Numbered from the stretch's first letter, positions 48,011 through 60,640 are shown. The stretch is 64,000 nt of DNA from Neolentinus lepideus HHB14362 ss-1 (GCA_001632425.1 KV425552.1:691862-755861); one strand, 5' to 3'. Notes: a model not told the origin generated them from the sequence alone. Made by a program: numbers and translations.

Positions 48011-49391
48011 TGACAGGCTAGAACACACAACAACCACCAAAAACACCTAGAAAACACGGAGGGAACTCCATCTAATAGTGTCAGTAGTTGAAGGGCAGAA
48101 GGGTAAAGCTTGGGGGTGGTGAGGAAGGCAAAACAGAACACTAAATGGCACCGTATATCTCTTTGTGAGTAGACCCGTACACTCTTCAACTCTTCTAACT
48201 CTCTAACTCTCTTGCTGTACGCGTCTCGGTGCTGACTCAGTGCTTCTCAGAGGGTTCTCGGAGCCGGCCTAGACCAGCTGTTCTTTTCGGGGACTCAGAC
48301 AATAATTGGACAACAGAATGACAGGTTCCTCCATGCCGGAGGACTTTGATGACGCAATAAGATGGAACGACAGTGCAGAAGACATAGGGAGAACGCAATA
48401 GAGACGATAGATGCAGCGGTAAATGCAAGACCTCATGCTGAGGTCTTCTTAGAATGCAATTCGGACGCAACGAGACTTTGAGATGTGAGCTGTGAGGTAA
48501 AATTTGCTGCTGGAAAGGAATATACAGGATGCCTAAAGTACTAAGTGACCCGAAGTCTAAGAGACCGCTAAGTCCGAGACAGCCTGACGCTCCATGCATC
48601 TCCCATCAGAAAATACAACCAAAAATGCACCGCTGAGTCTTGCTAAACTCCCAAGCTGCTCGCCAATCGTCTGCCGCATACCGCTCTCATTCCGAAGCAC
48701 TCTAGGCGGGTCAGGAACTGCCGCCCCAGGGAAGATCCTTCTATCTTGAGCCCGTACGGCACCTCAGTGCATTTTTACGACTCGTGCTTGATGATAATTG
48801 ACTCGAACTTCATAAGGAGGGCTGACTGAGTGTTGCGACGGCGCCAGACCAAAATGGGGGCCCACGGCATCCTATCGCACAACGACCAATGAACGCCATG
48901 TTATTGCGAGGTCAGACGGAAGGTAAGATCAGCTGGTATGCATCAGGAAGGCCGATATGAGTGACTCAGCGTGTGTCGGCGCTTGATAGATGCACCGAGT
49001 GCTGCCATTCATCGCCGCGGAGAGAGTAGGCTGAGTTCCAGAGGTTCCAAGGATTGTCGTATCGTATGGAAGGGGCAGGGTGTTGAGTAAGCATCACCGA
49101 TGCCATCGGTCCCATCGTCCGAGCGCATAAGCAACATTCGACAACCTCGGCGTATCCTGAGTCATCGAATTGAGTCCCTGTATAGCACCAACAGGCATGC
49201 GGCGCGGTGAAGTGTCCACTGCTCAGCGGTAACGTCAGTATCTGGAGGTGCACGTCCTCAGGGATCACTGATGTATTGAGTCATAGCTCGGTGAACGCTC
49301 GGAGATTCGTCGGTGATCTCGGTGCTTTCCGCATCATGTCGAACACGCTGAAAACACATTTTCAGAGGCTAGCAATGCAGGAGGCCTATCA
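48011..49391 (+). mobile_element. LTR-like repeat, copy 1 (about 1.38 kb)
   Basis: This stretch aligns along its length with 61188-62562 in the same orientation. Both copies begin TGACAGGCTA and end AGGCCTATCA, so the tips form a short imperfect inverted repeat of the TG...CA type seen in long terminal repeats. There is no coding capacity for a polyprotein, hence a solo LTR or a non-autonomous element. Clear target duplications were not found (left CACGT, right GCGTC). Many CpG sites of the other copy are TpG or CpA here. Confidence 0.75.
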
Positions 49392-51548
49392 GCGTCTGTG
49401 GCGCAAAGGCAGCCATGGGAGTCTTTGAGAGTTGGCTGTGACAAGTGTGACCACCCTGTATACAGTTTCCTCCACTAAGACTCGGCACCTCCGCCTGGCC
49501 TGAACCGAGGCGCCGGAGTCTCCCGGAAGAAAATTTGAAACATAAACTCGGACAAAAGATGCGTAAATACACATTTTGACTTTTTTGGATGATTACATAA
49601 TCATTCAAATATTGGGTTCAACATACCAGAAGTCCAGTATGCTTAGTGTGTAAGGCTGGCATGGCTCTTTTGACAAAAAGACAGCATCAACCAAAAAGCA
49701 GCAACACTTGTCAGGTGCCAAACAAGTCAATTCCAGGTTTCTTACTGACCGAGTACTGCTCCATCAGCCAAGGCCTAACACAGAACCCGCTGTGGAAAAT
49801 TCTGCTCACACCAGTGTATTAATGCAAACATCATGATGAACCATAAAATATTACTAAATTAAATCTTCATCTGCTCTGTATGTATATACTACCCCATATC
49901 ATAGAAGTAGCACTGTAGTCACATTAGAAGTCTGACCGGTATAAGCTGAGAGAAGTTTCCCGATATGGGAACTCTGACTCAACTCCGACTCAAATTCAAA
50001 TATTAGAAGGGTCAAAATCTCAAAATCATGAATTCGGAAAATGTAACCTGATAGGTCGAAAGCCACTAAAAAAAGAAGTCGACTCGTATAGTTTTTGTCC
50101 TGACACGAATTTCTTCTGAGGTCCTGATATGGTTGCAGTCCCGCCTATTGCCGAGTGGTCAGTTTTGAGCGGAAGGCACTGTACCAGTGTGGACGACCAA
50201 ACCCCTTTTGACACTGACAGTCGTGGCAAGCTAGTATAACAAGAAGGGGGCCGCAACATGTTCGACAAAGCAATGAGGCATCGAAGTTGGATGGATGTGG
50301 GGATATAAAAGACGTAACTCTCGCCGATATTTAGCTAGTGGTCCATGTTCCCAATACTCTCTGACTAAAACACGCAGCGACGATAGTAAAATTCGACTGT
50401 CATTGCCTGGATGTCACCTCAAATGGCATGATTCCACGTCTAATAACTGCGGATTCTCGAGGATGTATTTGATAGAGAAGGTAGCGTGAAAGGGATGATC
50501 ACTGTGCGCTAACCTTCAAATCGGACCGGGACTAGAAACGTGCATAGGGTAGAAAGATTCTAAGTGACACAGCATGCAGCCACCTCGATAGGGGGTCGTT
50601 CTGGGGTAACAGCTCAAGCCCAGGACAGGCTAGAGGCGAGGGCCACAGCGCAGACCTATCCAGATCCATCCAGCTGCCAGCAGTAGCTCCCAGTATTCCA
50701 GTATTCGTAACTCTGAAAATAACCTCGTTCGAGAGAAAAGATGGTCAAGTGCTATAGCAAGGAACTTGACATTGGTCAAATCGTAGAGAACGGTCGCAGT
50801 ACAACCTGAACGTCACTCCGGTCGATTGCTTGTGGCTGTTTGTCGTGCCGAAGACCACGTGCCAAATCGAGACCTGTTGCTGGACAAGGATGACGCGAGG
50901 CACGAGCGGCTCAGACGTGTGTCGAGCCAAGCTAAGAGCGTGCAAATGGGTCCGTGCGCTGAGCACATGACTCCCATGTGGCGAGCTCCCTCCTGGGCTC
51001 GTTTTTTCGTGCTCAGCGCACCCCTTCTTTTCCTCCCATTACGCGTCGCTCTCTGCTGGCTCGACTCCTCAGCTTTTTCGTCCCGCCCGCCTCCCTTTCA
51101 CCCTGTTCTGGCGGTTGGGTGTAGCCCGGATTTCGTCGCGTCGCGAAACCGCGCGCGATGTCGCTTCGCCCTTCCGACCCTGAGTCTCGGATCCGGCTTC
51201 CGGCTTCCCCGGTGCCACATTCTCAGCCACCGCGGGTTTGCCGATCACGTGCCTGCTTCATGCCGGTCACGTGCCTGCCGCCGGCTTCGCCGGCCCGAGT
51301 CTCCCCCCAACCCACGGAAATCGTACCCAGCTTGCGCTACGGTCGATTTCCCGACTGTTCTTTCATTCCGTACGTACTCTACATTCTTCTCCCATTTCGG
51401 TTCAGCACCTTAGCTTGGGGCACTTGGGCACTAATTGCATTGAATATTGCAATCACTTGAGAAGAAATCACTCTTGCTTAGTATCTAGAATCCAAATCAT
51501 CAACACTCTCTTCAAGCATTCAAGTATCAGCTGACGGTCCCTCGAAAA
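49392..51548. other. Gene-poor interval and GTPase promoter region
   Basis: No gene recognised. The last 600 bp (50970-51430) is GC-rich and pyrimidine-rich on the plus strand. It contains two copies of TCACGTGCCTGC (51245-51256, 51267-51278) and a GCCGGC-TTC-GCCGGC hairpin just after them. Confidence 0.45.
51245..51278 (+). promoter_or_regulatory. Paired E-boxes (CACGTG) upstream of the GTPase gene
   Basis: The 12-mer TCACGTGCCTGC occurs twice, 22 bp apart (two helical turns). CACGTG is the palindromic core bound by bHLH factors. The pair lies about 270-300 bp upstream of the first candidate start codon. Function is inferred from the motif only. Confidence 0.4.
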
Positions 51549-53637
51549 TGGGACGAAACAGTAAATTTTCTTCCGTCCAATTAACCTAAGCTCCATTATT
51601 GATCTAAGGCTGAAGAACACACAAAGAAGATTAATGTACCTACAAAGTCAAGTGAGTAGCATCCTAGCTATAGCTGACTGACAGGGACTTAATGTGCTGT
51701 AGAACTAAAGAAAGATCCTGGCATTCCACGCCTGCCCGACTTGAAAGTACGAAATGCCGAGAAGGAGAGGATCAGACTTGTCAGTATCAATCTATCCGGT
51801 ATTAAAAGCAAAACATCCATTGATATTCCCCTCCCTAAGTCCCCAACACTCCAACGTAATGATTCCGACACCCCCATGGCTTCCGAGCCGACCCTCTCCT
51901 CCCTCGCCCAGCTCGCCGCATCCATTGGAGACGACGACCCGTCCACGCAAGACCCCTCCTCTAGCACCATCAAGACAAAGGAACAACTACGAAGACATTA
52001 TATCCGCGCACTGCACAAAGTCGTCGACCAGAGCGACATCGTCGTCCTCGTCCTGGACGCGCGCGATCCGGAGGGATGTCGGAGCAGGCTTGTCGAGGAA
52101 GAGGTCCGGAGGCGGGAGAGCGAGGGGAAGAAGTTAATGTTCGTCTTGAACAAGATCGGTAAGCTTTTGCATCGCACCTCGCCTACACTACCTTCAACGC
52201 ACGAGATGCCTCAGACCTGGTGCCCCGCGAAAACGCACAGCAGTGGCTGAGGTACCTGCGCCACACAACGCCCACCCTCCCATTCCGCTCTGCCTCCCAA
52301 AATCAGCGGACGAACCTCTCATCAGCGACCGCGCCTGCGCTCCTCCGCCTGCTCAAAGCGTATAAGCCCAGTGCTTCTCAGAGTCTCACCGTTGGCGTCG
52401 TTGGCTACCCTAATGCCGGGAAGAGTAGCTTAATCAATTCGTTGAAACGATCGAAGGTAAGCCTTGCTCAGTACCGTGTTTCATCCTCACTCGGATCAAG
52501 CGCAAACTAGGCTTGTAGTGTCGCCGCACAGCCGGGGCACACCAAAGAGCTGCAGCATGTTCAGCTCGAACGTGGCTTGAAGATTATTGACTCCCCCGGT
52601 GTGATTTTTGATGATGACGACTGGGACAACAACGGGAAAGGCTCCAAGAAGGGTAGTGTACTCCTTCGAAATGTCGTCAAGGTTGAGGACATCGAGGATC
52701 CCATCGCTGTCGGTGCGCACCTCTTATTCACCTACTCACTCTACTCGCTAAAATCATATTCGTTTGATGTATTTACAGTGGAGGAAATTGTGGCACGAAC
52801 AGACTCGGAAACGCTGCAAAAAATTTACAACCTTCCGCAGTATACCTCGACGCTCGAGTTCCTTACAATGCTCGCCATGACCACCGGCCGGCTTCTAAAG
52901 GTACTTATCTCCCTCTCCCATTTCATCCATTCCTTCTCATTTACTTCTTCAGGGCGGCACCCCGGACCTCCTCGGTACCGCGCGCCAAGTCCTCACCGAC
53001 TGGAACCACCAAAAGATCCCCTACTTCTCCACCCCGCCCTCCGTCCACCCCTCCTCTATCCCCACGCAAGTCGAGGAAGGCGTTATCGCACCCGGTGCGG
53101 AGGACGTCGGCCAGGCGAAGATCGTCACCGAATTCGCGCCGGCGTTCAATATCGAGGGCTTGTTCGGCCAGGCGGATCGGGGGGCCTTTGAGGATGCGGA
53201 GATGCGGGACGGTGATGGTGAAGTGGAGGGGGAGAGGATGGATCAGGATCAGGATGGGTGAGGCACGCATCTGTCGTCTCGTAGAGATAGTGCATTTATT
53301 TATTGTCTATATATGTTTATTACACAGGATGGACGAGCAGGAACAGGAGCACCCGCGCAAACGCCCGCGCTCGCCTTCACTCGACCGTGCGACCTCGATG
53401 GTAGACTCTGACACGGATATCGTGCAGCGCCCGCCCAAGCGGATGCGCAAGTCCCGAGAAACTGTGGATGATAATCATGCGATGATGGCGAAGCGCAATC
53501 CGCTGAGTCGCAGGGTACTGAAGAAGGAGGCGAAACGGAGTAAGAGGGCGGCGAATAAGGCGCTGGGGAGGACTGGGAGTGCGATGGAGGTGGAATTGGA
53601 GGGGACGTTTATGGTTGGTCCAGGAGCATCTAGCTAA
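51549..53637 (+). CDS. nug1: Nucleostemin/Nug1-family circularly permuted GTPase
   Basis: G motifs appear in permuted order, the mark of YlqF/YawG-type GTPases: NKIDLVP (G4, spliced across 52159), then GVVGYPNAGKSSLINSLKR (G1), PGHTKELQ (G2) and IIDSPGV (G3). A KKDPGIPRLPDLK segment typical of the N-terminal region precedes a D/S-rich insert. The C-terminus has KGGTPDLLGTARQVLTDWN, an acidic DQDQDG stretch, and a basic tail rich in KRSKRAANK that fits nucleolar localisation. Nug1 and GNL3-type proteins act in 60S ribosomal subunit assembly and export. The end (53637) is secure. The N-terminal exon(s) between 51549 and 51700 are not: the usual long basic N-terminus is not seen, and the splice after SLKRSK is ambiguous. 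Confidence 0.85.
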
Positions 53638-54161
53638 GGTGCGATGGGGGGGGCGGAGTCGAGTGTCTGAACTTCGATCAGTCATCCAGTTCGCCGGAAT
53701 AATCCAAGTCCCCTCATAAGTGGTGTAGTATGGGCATGGTTGTATGAGGGATCCATTGGATTCTTAGTGAACCTTGTATTTGTGACCACTTACAGGTACT
53801 GGTTGTATTTGAGATCATCAGATTAGCGCCCCTATGGGCGCTCATGCATTATGAATGCTGACAAGTACCGACATTAACTGAGCTTGAAGCTTGAGCTCTT
53901 GATCACGGTGGCAGGTTTCATAGGAATTCGCACAGTGATTACAATGCGAAAATCCCTGGAGAGCAATGCAAAGTAGGCACGACCTTTCGCCGGTCCCGAC
54001 GATGGAGAGCGCTCCGGCCGTTCAACATTCAACTGCAGTGAATAAATAGACATATTGATACAGTTCATGCACGAGGACTGCAGAGAGACGCTCTACATGA
54101 CAGCAAAACATTTTGTCCGAACCATATATCACCTCTTACCAAATACTCCGACAGTCATGCA
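53638..54161. other. Short intergenic region between convergent genes
   Basis: About 520 bp with no motif or open frame worth calling. Confidence 0.4.
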
Positions 54162-55154
54162 TCACGACTTCTCCTTCACACTATGTGACTTCCTTAGTCC
54201 GCCGAACAAATGTTTCTTCTTCTCCTTCTCTCCGATCGAGTTGGTGGTTTTTACACTTGCATTGGAGTCACGCCTCTCCAGTGCTGGCGGGGCAGCATAG
54301 TGGACTTTGCCATTGCTATTGGCGTTTACTGAGGCGTCGGCGGACGGATCCTGCCGTCTGAATGATGCGGCAGACATGCTCTTGATAATTCCGCGCTGCG
54401 TAGCGTCGATGTAATCTTCGCGAGTGTACCGCCCCGAGGTCCTCACGGACATCCCGGATTTCGAGAGGTCGACGCCTTTGGCCTTTAATCTACCCGAGTG
54501 GCGCAAAGCTGTGAGACACCAGGGACGTGGGGATCGAGGAGGACGTACGATTCTTTAGTGTTTGCCATGGCTTTTGAGATTGCGTTGCTAGCGTAGAGGA
54601 CTCCAATGATGACGCCTACGAAGAGGCCCATAGTCTACATTCCCGTAGTTAGTGATTGGGTTGATTAGGAGTTCGCGTGAGTTGTGGGTAAAATGGAACG
54701 CACAAAGATGAATGAAATGACATCGAGCCTGCAGGGCAGATTATTACATCACCTCACATATGACTTTAATGCCAGGCAGACACGCACCAGTTAGCCATTT
54801 TCGAGCGCCAGCGAATTCTTGATCGTTCAGCTCAATAGTTTCAGGTAGCTCAGACTAGATGATAAAGGCGCAGTAGCAGAGTGTAGTTGGAACTAGTACA
54901 AACGGAAAGTCGAGTATATATAGCGAGGCTAGTTGGTTACGGGTACAAGTAAAGAAGGCGGAATGAGACAGGATGGAGTAACGTACCGCGGCACTCCAAA
55001 CGTAGTCCTGATCGATCACCTGCACAGCCACCTCATTCCCCTCCCTTCGAATGTCCAATTCAGACGGATTTGCAATTCCCCGACGACTGTGCATCTCCAG
55101 CCATCCAACCACGTGTGTATCAGTGCGTACGACACGACGCGCAGACCTCGACAT
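54162..55154 (-). CDS. Small membrane protein of unknown function
   Basis: Five exons, 55154-54987, 54854-54784, 54728-54704, 54634-54549 and 54489-54162, join in frame to 225 residues. The N-terminal 90 residues hold DVISFIF and TMGLFVGVIIGVLYASNAI, one or two hydrophobic helices, and the exon joins place them in a row (ALDVISFIF then TMGLF). The C-terminal half is basic and serine-rich, with LKAKGVDLSKSG, YTREDYIDATQRGIIKSM and a KEKKKHLFGG tail. No family was recognised. It looks like a single-pass membrane protein with a cytosolic phosphorylatable tail. The acceptor at 54490 was chosen because it keeps the frame; the nearer AG gives an early stop. Confidence 0.65.
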
Positions 55155-57784
55155 GCTGGAAGACGAGGCAGCGGGGCAGCACGAGTGTCAGGCGCGCACT
55201 CTCTAGACTAGCAACGACAACGACCGGGCGAAGAAGCGCAAGTAGAAGAGGAAGAAGAAAAAGAGGGCCGTTGCGCTTGTGGAGGCAGTGGAAGGCAAGC
55301 ATCAAGACGCGATGTTGTTAGTATGTTGGACGAGGTCAAGAGCCAGAGCAATGTCGCTGAATCAGGAGAAGCGGGTTGTGAGCGAGGTGCAGCTGATTGT
55401 GCAAAGTTAGACTGAGTCTGCCATGGCGTTGACTGCTACGGCTTCGTCGATGGCTCCGATATGCACCTGGACAAACAACAGAAGTCGCAGGGAACATCGA
55501 CATCTCGATCGAGGAGGGATATGGAGGCGACCAGTAAGTGAATGCGGGTAACGATACGGTATACACTGTCCAACATTCATCTGAGCTTTCCATCGAGCTG
55601 ACGGAAGATAGTGCGGAGGGAGTGCTTGGGTTGGCAACAACGAACAGTAGTTCGAGCATCTCACGACTGTGAAAGTAAAGGACGCGCCGCGCTGGAACAG
55701 CTTGGTATACATTTCTTCCGAATTGTCTTATAGCTGATCCGTGACGCTCCGAATGCCAAGCTCGAAACGCATCTTCTCCAGCATCTGTCCGCGATTATGC
55801 CTGCCTTTCTAGTCAGGGCTGTCTTGCGATGCTTTAATAGTCGCTGAAGTATTGCTGTGGGCGAAACTTCTGTTCGGCATAATATTCTCCTACTCGTAGG
55901 ACCCACCTATTATGTTCAGAACTAAAGGGCTCTATCTGTTTGACGGACTTGACGAATGGGATCATCAAGTCGCCATTGGAGTCCAAGGTCCAGGACAGAA
56001 CTCACGGATGCCAACGGACGACATGAGGATCGGAGCTTAGCTCTGTCGTGAATCCGTTGGTAGGAGATAGGGTTCTACATACGGATGGTAAGCATGCCCC
56101 GTTTTTCTTCAAATTCGCTCGTTCTGACAAGGGCAGCGCGAATAGATTAGGGGCATCAATTACTCGCTCTTATGGAAAGAGAGCGTTTCCGTATCTTTCC
56201 ATCGTCGGACTGGATGGGATGGGAAGATAACATCATGCGGCATACTTGTCTTTTTATTGGCACGGTCGTTCGCATCTGTATTGCCTGCTCCTATGTGGGC
56301 ATTTCATGGTCACGAAAGGGGGGTATATGCGGGAGTGGTAACGGTTGGGTAGGCATGGTTGCAGGTGAATATACTGGCAGCTGGAAAGCCGCTGGGTGTG
56401 ACGATACCCATCAGGTGTTTTAGTAAGAAGGTTAGCTTTCGTCATTATGTTCCGCTGCTAAGGGTCTTTCACAGGAACTGTAGGTTCAGCACTTGCTCTT
56501 ATCCAGGATACCGTGGCGATGACTCATACTCTGTAGCACATATCCAAGAGGCTCTACCGGACCCGAGGGGCGTTATTGCTGTAACATTCAAAGAAGTCTT
56601 CATCAAAGGTAGCTCGATAATGGAGGTTGAAGGTGCGTTATCATGCGCGTTCGGATCAATGAATCACATTGCCAATTTCGCTCGACGTTTCGTAGGAATG
56701 CAAAGTGGTGCTGAGTGTTGGTTTGATTCTGTTTCAGGGTAAATAGCGAACTCGATAGCACCAGCCTAGACATAGATAACGTCTATATTTCCATGTCAAG
56801 CACTGGTCCTACTTAGCAACAATACTATTAGATGCTAGGTCATCAAGCGCGCTCACCCTCGAGTTATCACCATCCTGGGTGCTCGAAAAAGTCTCCACAT
56901 CTGCACGAGTTCTATCTGGCGCCGCTCTCGTTAGCTTTGTTTGTGAGTCGTCTCGAGATCTCCTTTGACTGAGAAGAGAACTGCAGCATGTTGATTCCGC
57001 ATTCGGCGGCCAGTGTGATAATTTGCCACCGCCATATCCAAGGAAAGACAAGGTGAGTGATAACAACGATGGTAGCTGCGATATATATATGCTTTATCTC
57101 CCTTAGACCGGTAACGGTTGGGTCGCGGAGATATATATCGAATCCATATCGCACAACACAGACGGAACAGATAGAAGCCAGGCTGCGAGCTAGACCAACA
57201 TGATTGCTGGGATTCCAGGCACTTGCCCGTCACGAGTAAATTGGACACAACGTAGATTCTCCTACCTGGTGGCTATTCTGAGTTGACCAGCTCATCAGCC
57301 GAACCATCCATTAAATAAAAGCCCTCGTTCCAAGAGGTAGCTGGGACGTTGCAGAAGTAGAAATCTAGAGGTGGCATGGTCGTCTGCATCCAGGGCGGGT
57401 AACGTCAAACCGCTAAGTGAATGAGTTTGATAAGGACGACGTGTGGCAAATGGGCTTGCAGCCGACCCAGAGAACACGCCATCCCGTTCTCATGAGCCCG
57501 AGGCTGCTGCTCGGTTGGACCAGATCTGAGACCCGCAGGTACAAAAGCTGTAGCGGAACAAAACACGGGTGAATCAAACGCACTTACAATCTCGCAGTCA
57601 GCCCCACGCTCGAGAAGGATTGATCATGACTGAATTGCAGTTACACTACTTACCGTGCATCCATGTATGACTTCGACCAGCGAGCAGGCTGTTTTTCAAG
57701 AGTGACGAGAGACAACCAACCTTCCGATATCCTGTTATACATGAATACATGATCTTCTTTCATATGCACGTCTTCTAGATGAAT
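55155..57784. other. Interval without confident genes
   Basis: About 2.6 kb. The best candidate is a minus-strand frame around 57200-56910 with two hydrophobic stretches (IYIAATIVVITHLVFPWIW is one), but no start, family or exon chain could be established. A 127-codon plus-strand frame (56359-56742) has no known domain. Confidence 0.4.
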
Positions 57785-58911
57785 CTACTTGTTCTCGAAT
57801 GGGAGTCCGCTCTCCTGCCTCACTGCGCCGTAAATACCAGCAATGTCACCTTTCAGAGGAAACATACGATTAGGTTAGCCGAAGACGAAGAGAGTCCCAC
57901 TTACCTCTCGAGCCCATATGCTTTTGGACGGCTTCCAGATGGCTGTCTGCAACCTCCGTGCTCCTCAAACTCGTCCCCGACGCCTGCGCGAGGCTCAAAG
58001 CGTGTCTGGCGTCCTTCCTCGCGAGGTCGGCCCCGAACAACGGCTGTCCCCTCATAAACACCCATAATCCCCTACACTAAAGTAACACTCACTTCCTCTC
58101 GCAAATAATAGTCCCCGCTCGACAGCCGCTTCGAGTACGCCGTGTACGGCCCCGGGAACATCGTCTCCACGAACTTCTGCAGGTTATCCACGCCGAGCCC
58201 AGACTTCTCCGCGAGGACGTGGCCCTGACCGAGGGTCTCGACCATGTTCAGGATGAACGTGTTGCCGATGATCTTCAGCAGTGTCGCCTTCGACTGCGGC
58301 TGGCCGGAGAAGTCGATCACTGCGCGGCCCACGACGCCGGTGGTGAAGGGGCGGACGATGTCGACTGCTGTGGCCGGGCCAGCGAGGACACAGACGAGCT
58401 GACCCGAGTCGGCCATGGCAGGTGCGCCGAATACTGCAGGGACAGGTTATTAGCGTCCAGTATATTGCGGGAGCATACGGGATGCGCACCTGGCATAGCG
58501 ACGAATTCCGCGCCTTGCGCATTGATCACCTTGGCGAGCTGCTCGGTCGTGTCGGGGTGGACAGTCGAGCAGTCGACAAACAGCTTGCCCTTCACGTTCG
58601 GCTTCACCGCTTCCGCGATAGTGTCCGCGATGGCCTTGTCGTCGCCGACGCATGTGAAGATGATGTCCGAGTGCTCGACGGCCTCGGCGATGCTGCCGGC
58701 GACTTTGACGTTGCCAAGCACGGAGGCGAGGCCGTCCGCGCGCTTCTTGGTGCGGTTGTAGATGACGAGCGGCGTGGAGAGATTGGCTTTCTCGACGATG
58801 TTCTTGCACATACCCTGGTAACGTCTCGTTGCGAGTAAAATATTTGATGATAGGTGAGATGCGTACCCGCCCCATGTTACCGAGGCCTATCCATGCTAGT
58901 TGCGCGACCAT
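57785..58911 (-). CDS. Beta-hydroxyacid dehydrogenase, 3-hydroxyisobutyrate dehydrogenase-like
   Basis: Five exons, 58911-58867, 58814-58490, 58433-58093, 58043-57905 and 57849-57785, encode 304 residues. The Rossmann NAD(P) loop is split by intron 1: WIGLGNMGR then GMCKN. Next are VIYNRTKKRADGL (the RT after the beta strand suggests an NADP-type basic environment), FVDCSTVHPDTT with the substrate-site serine, FVAMPVFGAPAMADSGQL, and KIIGNTFILNM carrying the catalytic lysine and its asparagine partner. The C-terminal helical domain ends YGAVRQESGLPFENK. Family members reduce or oxidise 3-hydroxyisobutyrate, tartronate semialdehyde, succinic semialdehyde or glyoxylate; the substrate here is open. 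Confidence 0.92.
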
Positions 58912-59430
58912 TCCGACTGTCTGTATGTGTGTTCGTTGAGGGAGTCTGCGAATCAAGTTACATCGTGACGCAGACGGAAGCCTTTTATGGTGTGAGCCAG
59001 GAAGGACTTCCGTCTGTCCCATCTGCCTTACGCGAGCATGACGCTTGATACGCAGAGCTTATTCTTATCAGTCCAGGTGTTATTTCTGTAACGACCAGTG
59101 TGGATAATCCTAGCCGCATGATCTAAGTGATGTTACAGCTTCCACATATGGAATATAAGATGCCTAATAAGGCTCAACTGGTATTACTTGGATGCCATTC
59201 CACAAAACATCACATCCGCATCCCGGCCATATATAAGGAGACGTACATCTGATCCATCCTCCTTTCTATCTTCCTCATCTCGTCTTCCTTTCACCGTACG
59301 TCGTAGCAACTCCTCCTCGTCGCCGCCCACTCATCCATCTGCCACGTCTCGTCCTACTTTGCGCCACACGAGTGTGACCCATTAGGATGCGTGATGTCAC
59401 GCGCACCATGTAACGGTATCGGGAGATGCA
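58912..59430. other. Intergenic, no gene recognised
   Basis: About 520 bp between the dehydrogenase start and the dispersed repeat. No motif beyond an AT-rich TATATAAG near 59230. Confidence 0.4.
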
Positions 59431-59920
59431 GATGCATGGCATGCACCTTCCACACATCGGGAAGTATAGGAACATTTTTATATGATTGTATACATGCATG
59501 TAGATATTTTTGCCAAAGTCCGGGGTGAATATGAAGCTTGATTGGCTTTCTACAGTGCAGTAAAGTGAAATACCCTGTCATGGCTTTCAAAATACCGGAA
59601 GTGTGCTGCTCACCCTGGGATTTTTTTAACAATTATCTAGACATACTCTCATGTCCTCATGAGCACAACAGGTTCATACATGAAAGCACAGGACCTCTGC
59701 AGGCTGAAAGGTGTAGAAATCGGGCACCCTCACACAGCAATTGTTTCTAGCAAGTTCTTTCATTCTCAGAATTTTCTTTGATATAATAAAAAAAATGTGT
59801 ACAAATTTCTACGTATGTACAGGCACTGTGGAGGCCGCTACAGAATTTTCTATTCAGGAGGCCGTTTTGTGTGTGAAAAGCCGTGCCATGCCTTACATTC
59901 CAAAAACAGCAGTAAGTGGA
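59431..59920. repeat. 490-bp dispersed repeat, copy 2
   Basis: Same length and orientation as 10598-11087 and nearly identical. Nine of ten differences convert CpG of copy 1 to TpG or CpA here, seven of them clustered in the last 60 bp. Flanks differ from copy 1. Confidence 0.9.
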
Positions 59921-60190
59921 GAGTCAAAATCTTTCATCCCATGAAAGCTGTACTTGTTATCTCTTCATCATATGACTCAAGGCGACCAAGAGGAAGATGA
60001 TCAGGAAAATATCTCCAATAAGTAATTTCTACAAGGTAATGTCATCTCGTTGAACCCAGATTCCCTAAGACTAATAAAACCCTGAAAACTCGAAGACTAG
60101 AGGCTATCAAGCCTTGGGTAGTCCTGTCCCAACTGGTCACTAGGATGACCATGACAAGAGCGACATGCTTACCTTGGTAGGACATTTATT

Positions 60191-60640
60191 CTAGAGACTG
60201 ACAGGAGCGCAGCCAAGGGAGATGAGAGAGCCTAAATCATGCCAATCAGCGAATAATGTCCATGGGAACCAGATAAAGTCCTACGTGAATTCCTACCGTA
60301 GGAGTTGTCTTCGCAGCACACGGGTTGGGCTGAACTACAAAGCTGTCAGTCTCAAATCAATAAACTGAAGAAGACTCATAGCTCACCAGCTAGCACCTAC
60401 ACCAAGTCTGATTGCGGTGATGGGGCTGCAAGTAAGACCAACCATGCCATTCAGGTTCAGCAGGACGGTGTCTAAGATGCCCTCGAGCATGGAAGTGTCT
60501 AAATCACTTGCTTCCTGAACAGACTTGCAGCACTGCAGACTACCGGTGTTGCAAGAGCCCACTGTTTGCGGGACTGGGGTGGCAATCGCAAGGGAGGCGA
60601 CGGCTGCAATGGCAGTGACTTTGGTGAAGGAGAACATCAT
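60191..60640 (-). CDS. Class I hydrophobin 3
   Basis: Exons 60640-60387, 60334-60297 and 60231-60191 encode 110 residues (two adjacent ATGs; 109 if the second is used, which matches the MFSFTK start of the paralogues). Signal peptide MFSFTKVTAIAAVASLAIA, then CNTGSLQCCKSV, LTCSPIT, a cysteine split by intron 1, PVCCEDNS and LGCAPVSL: eight cysteines in hydrophobin order. The intron-1 acceptor TTTGTAG is intact. It is closer to hydrophobin 2 (shared CNTGSLQCC and ASDLDTS) than to hydrophobin 1. Confidence 0.95.

Noticed and set aside
56812..57480. Possible membrane-protein gene on the minus strand
   Set aside because: Two hydrophobic stretches are visible, but no start codon, exon chain or family could be supported.
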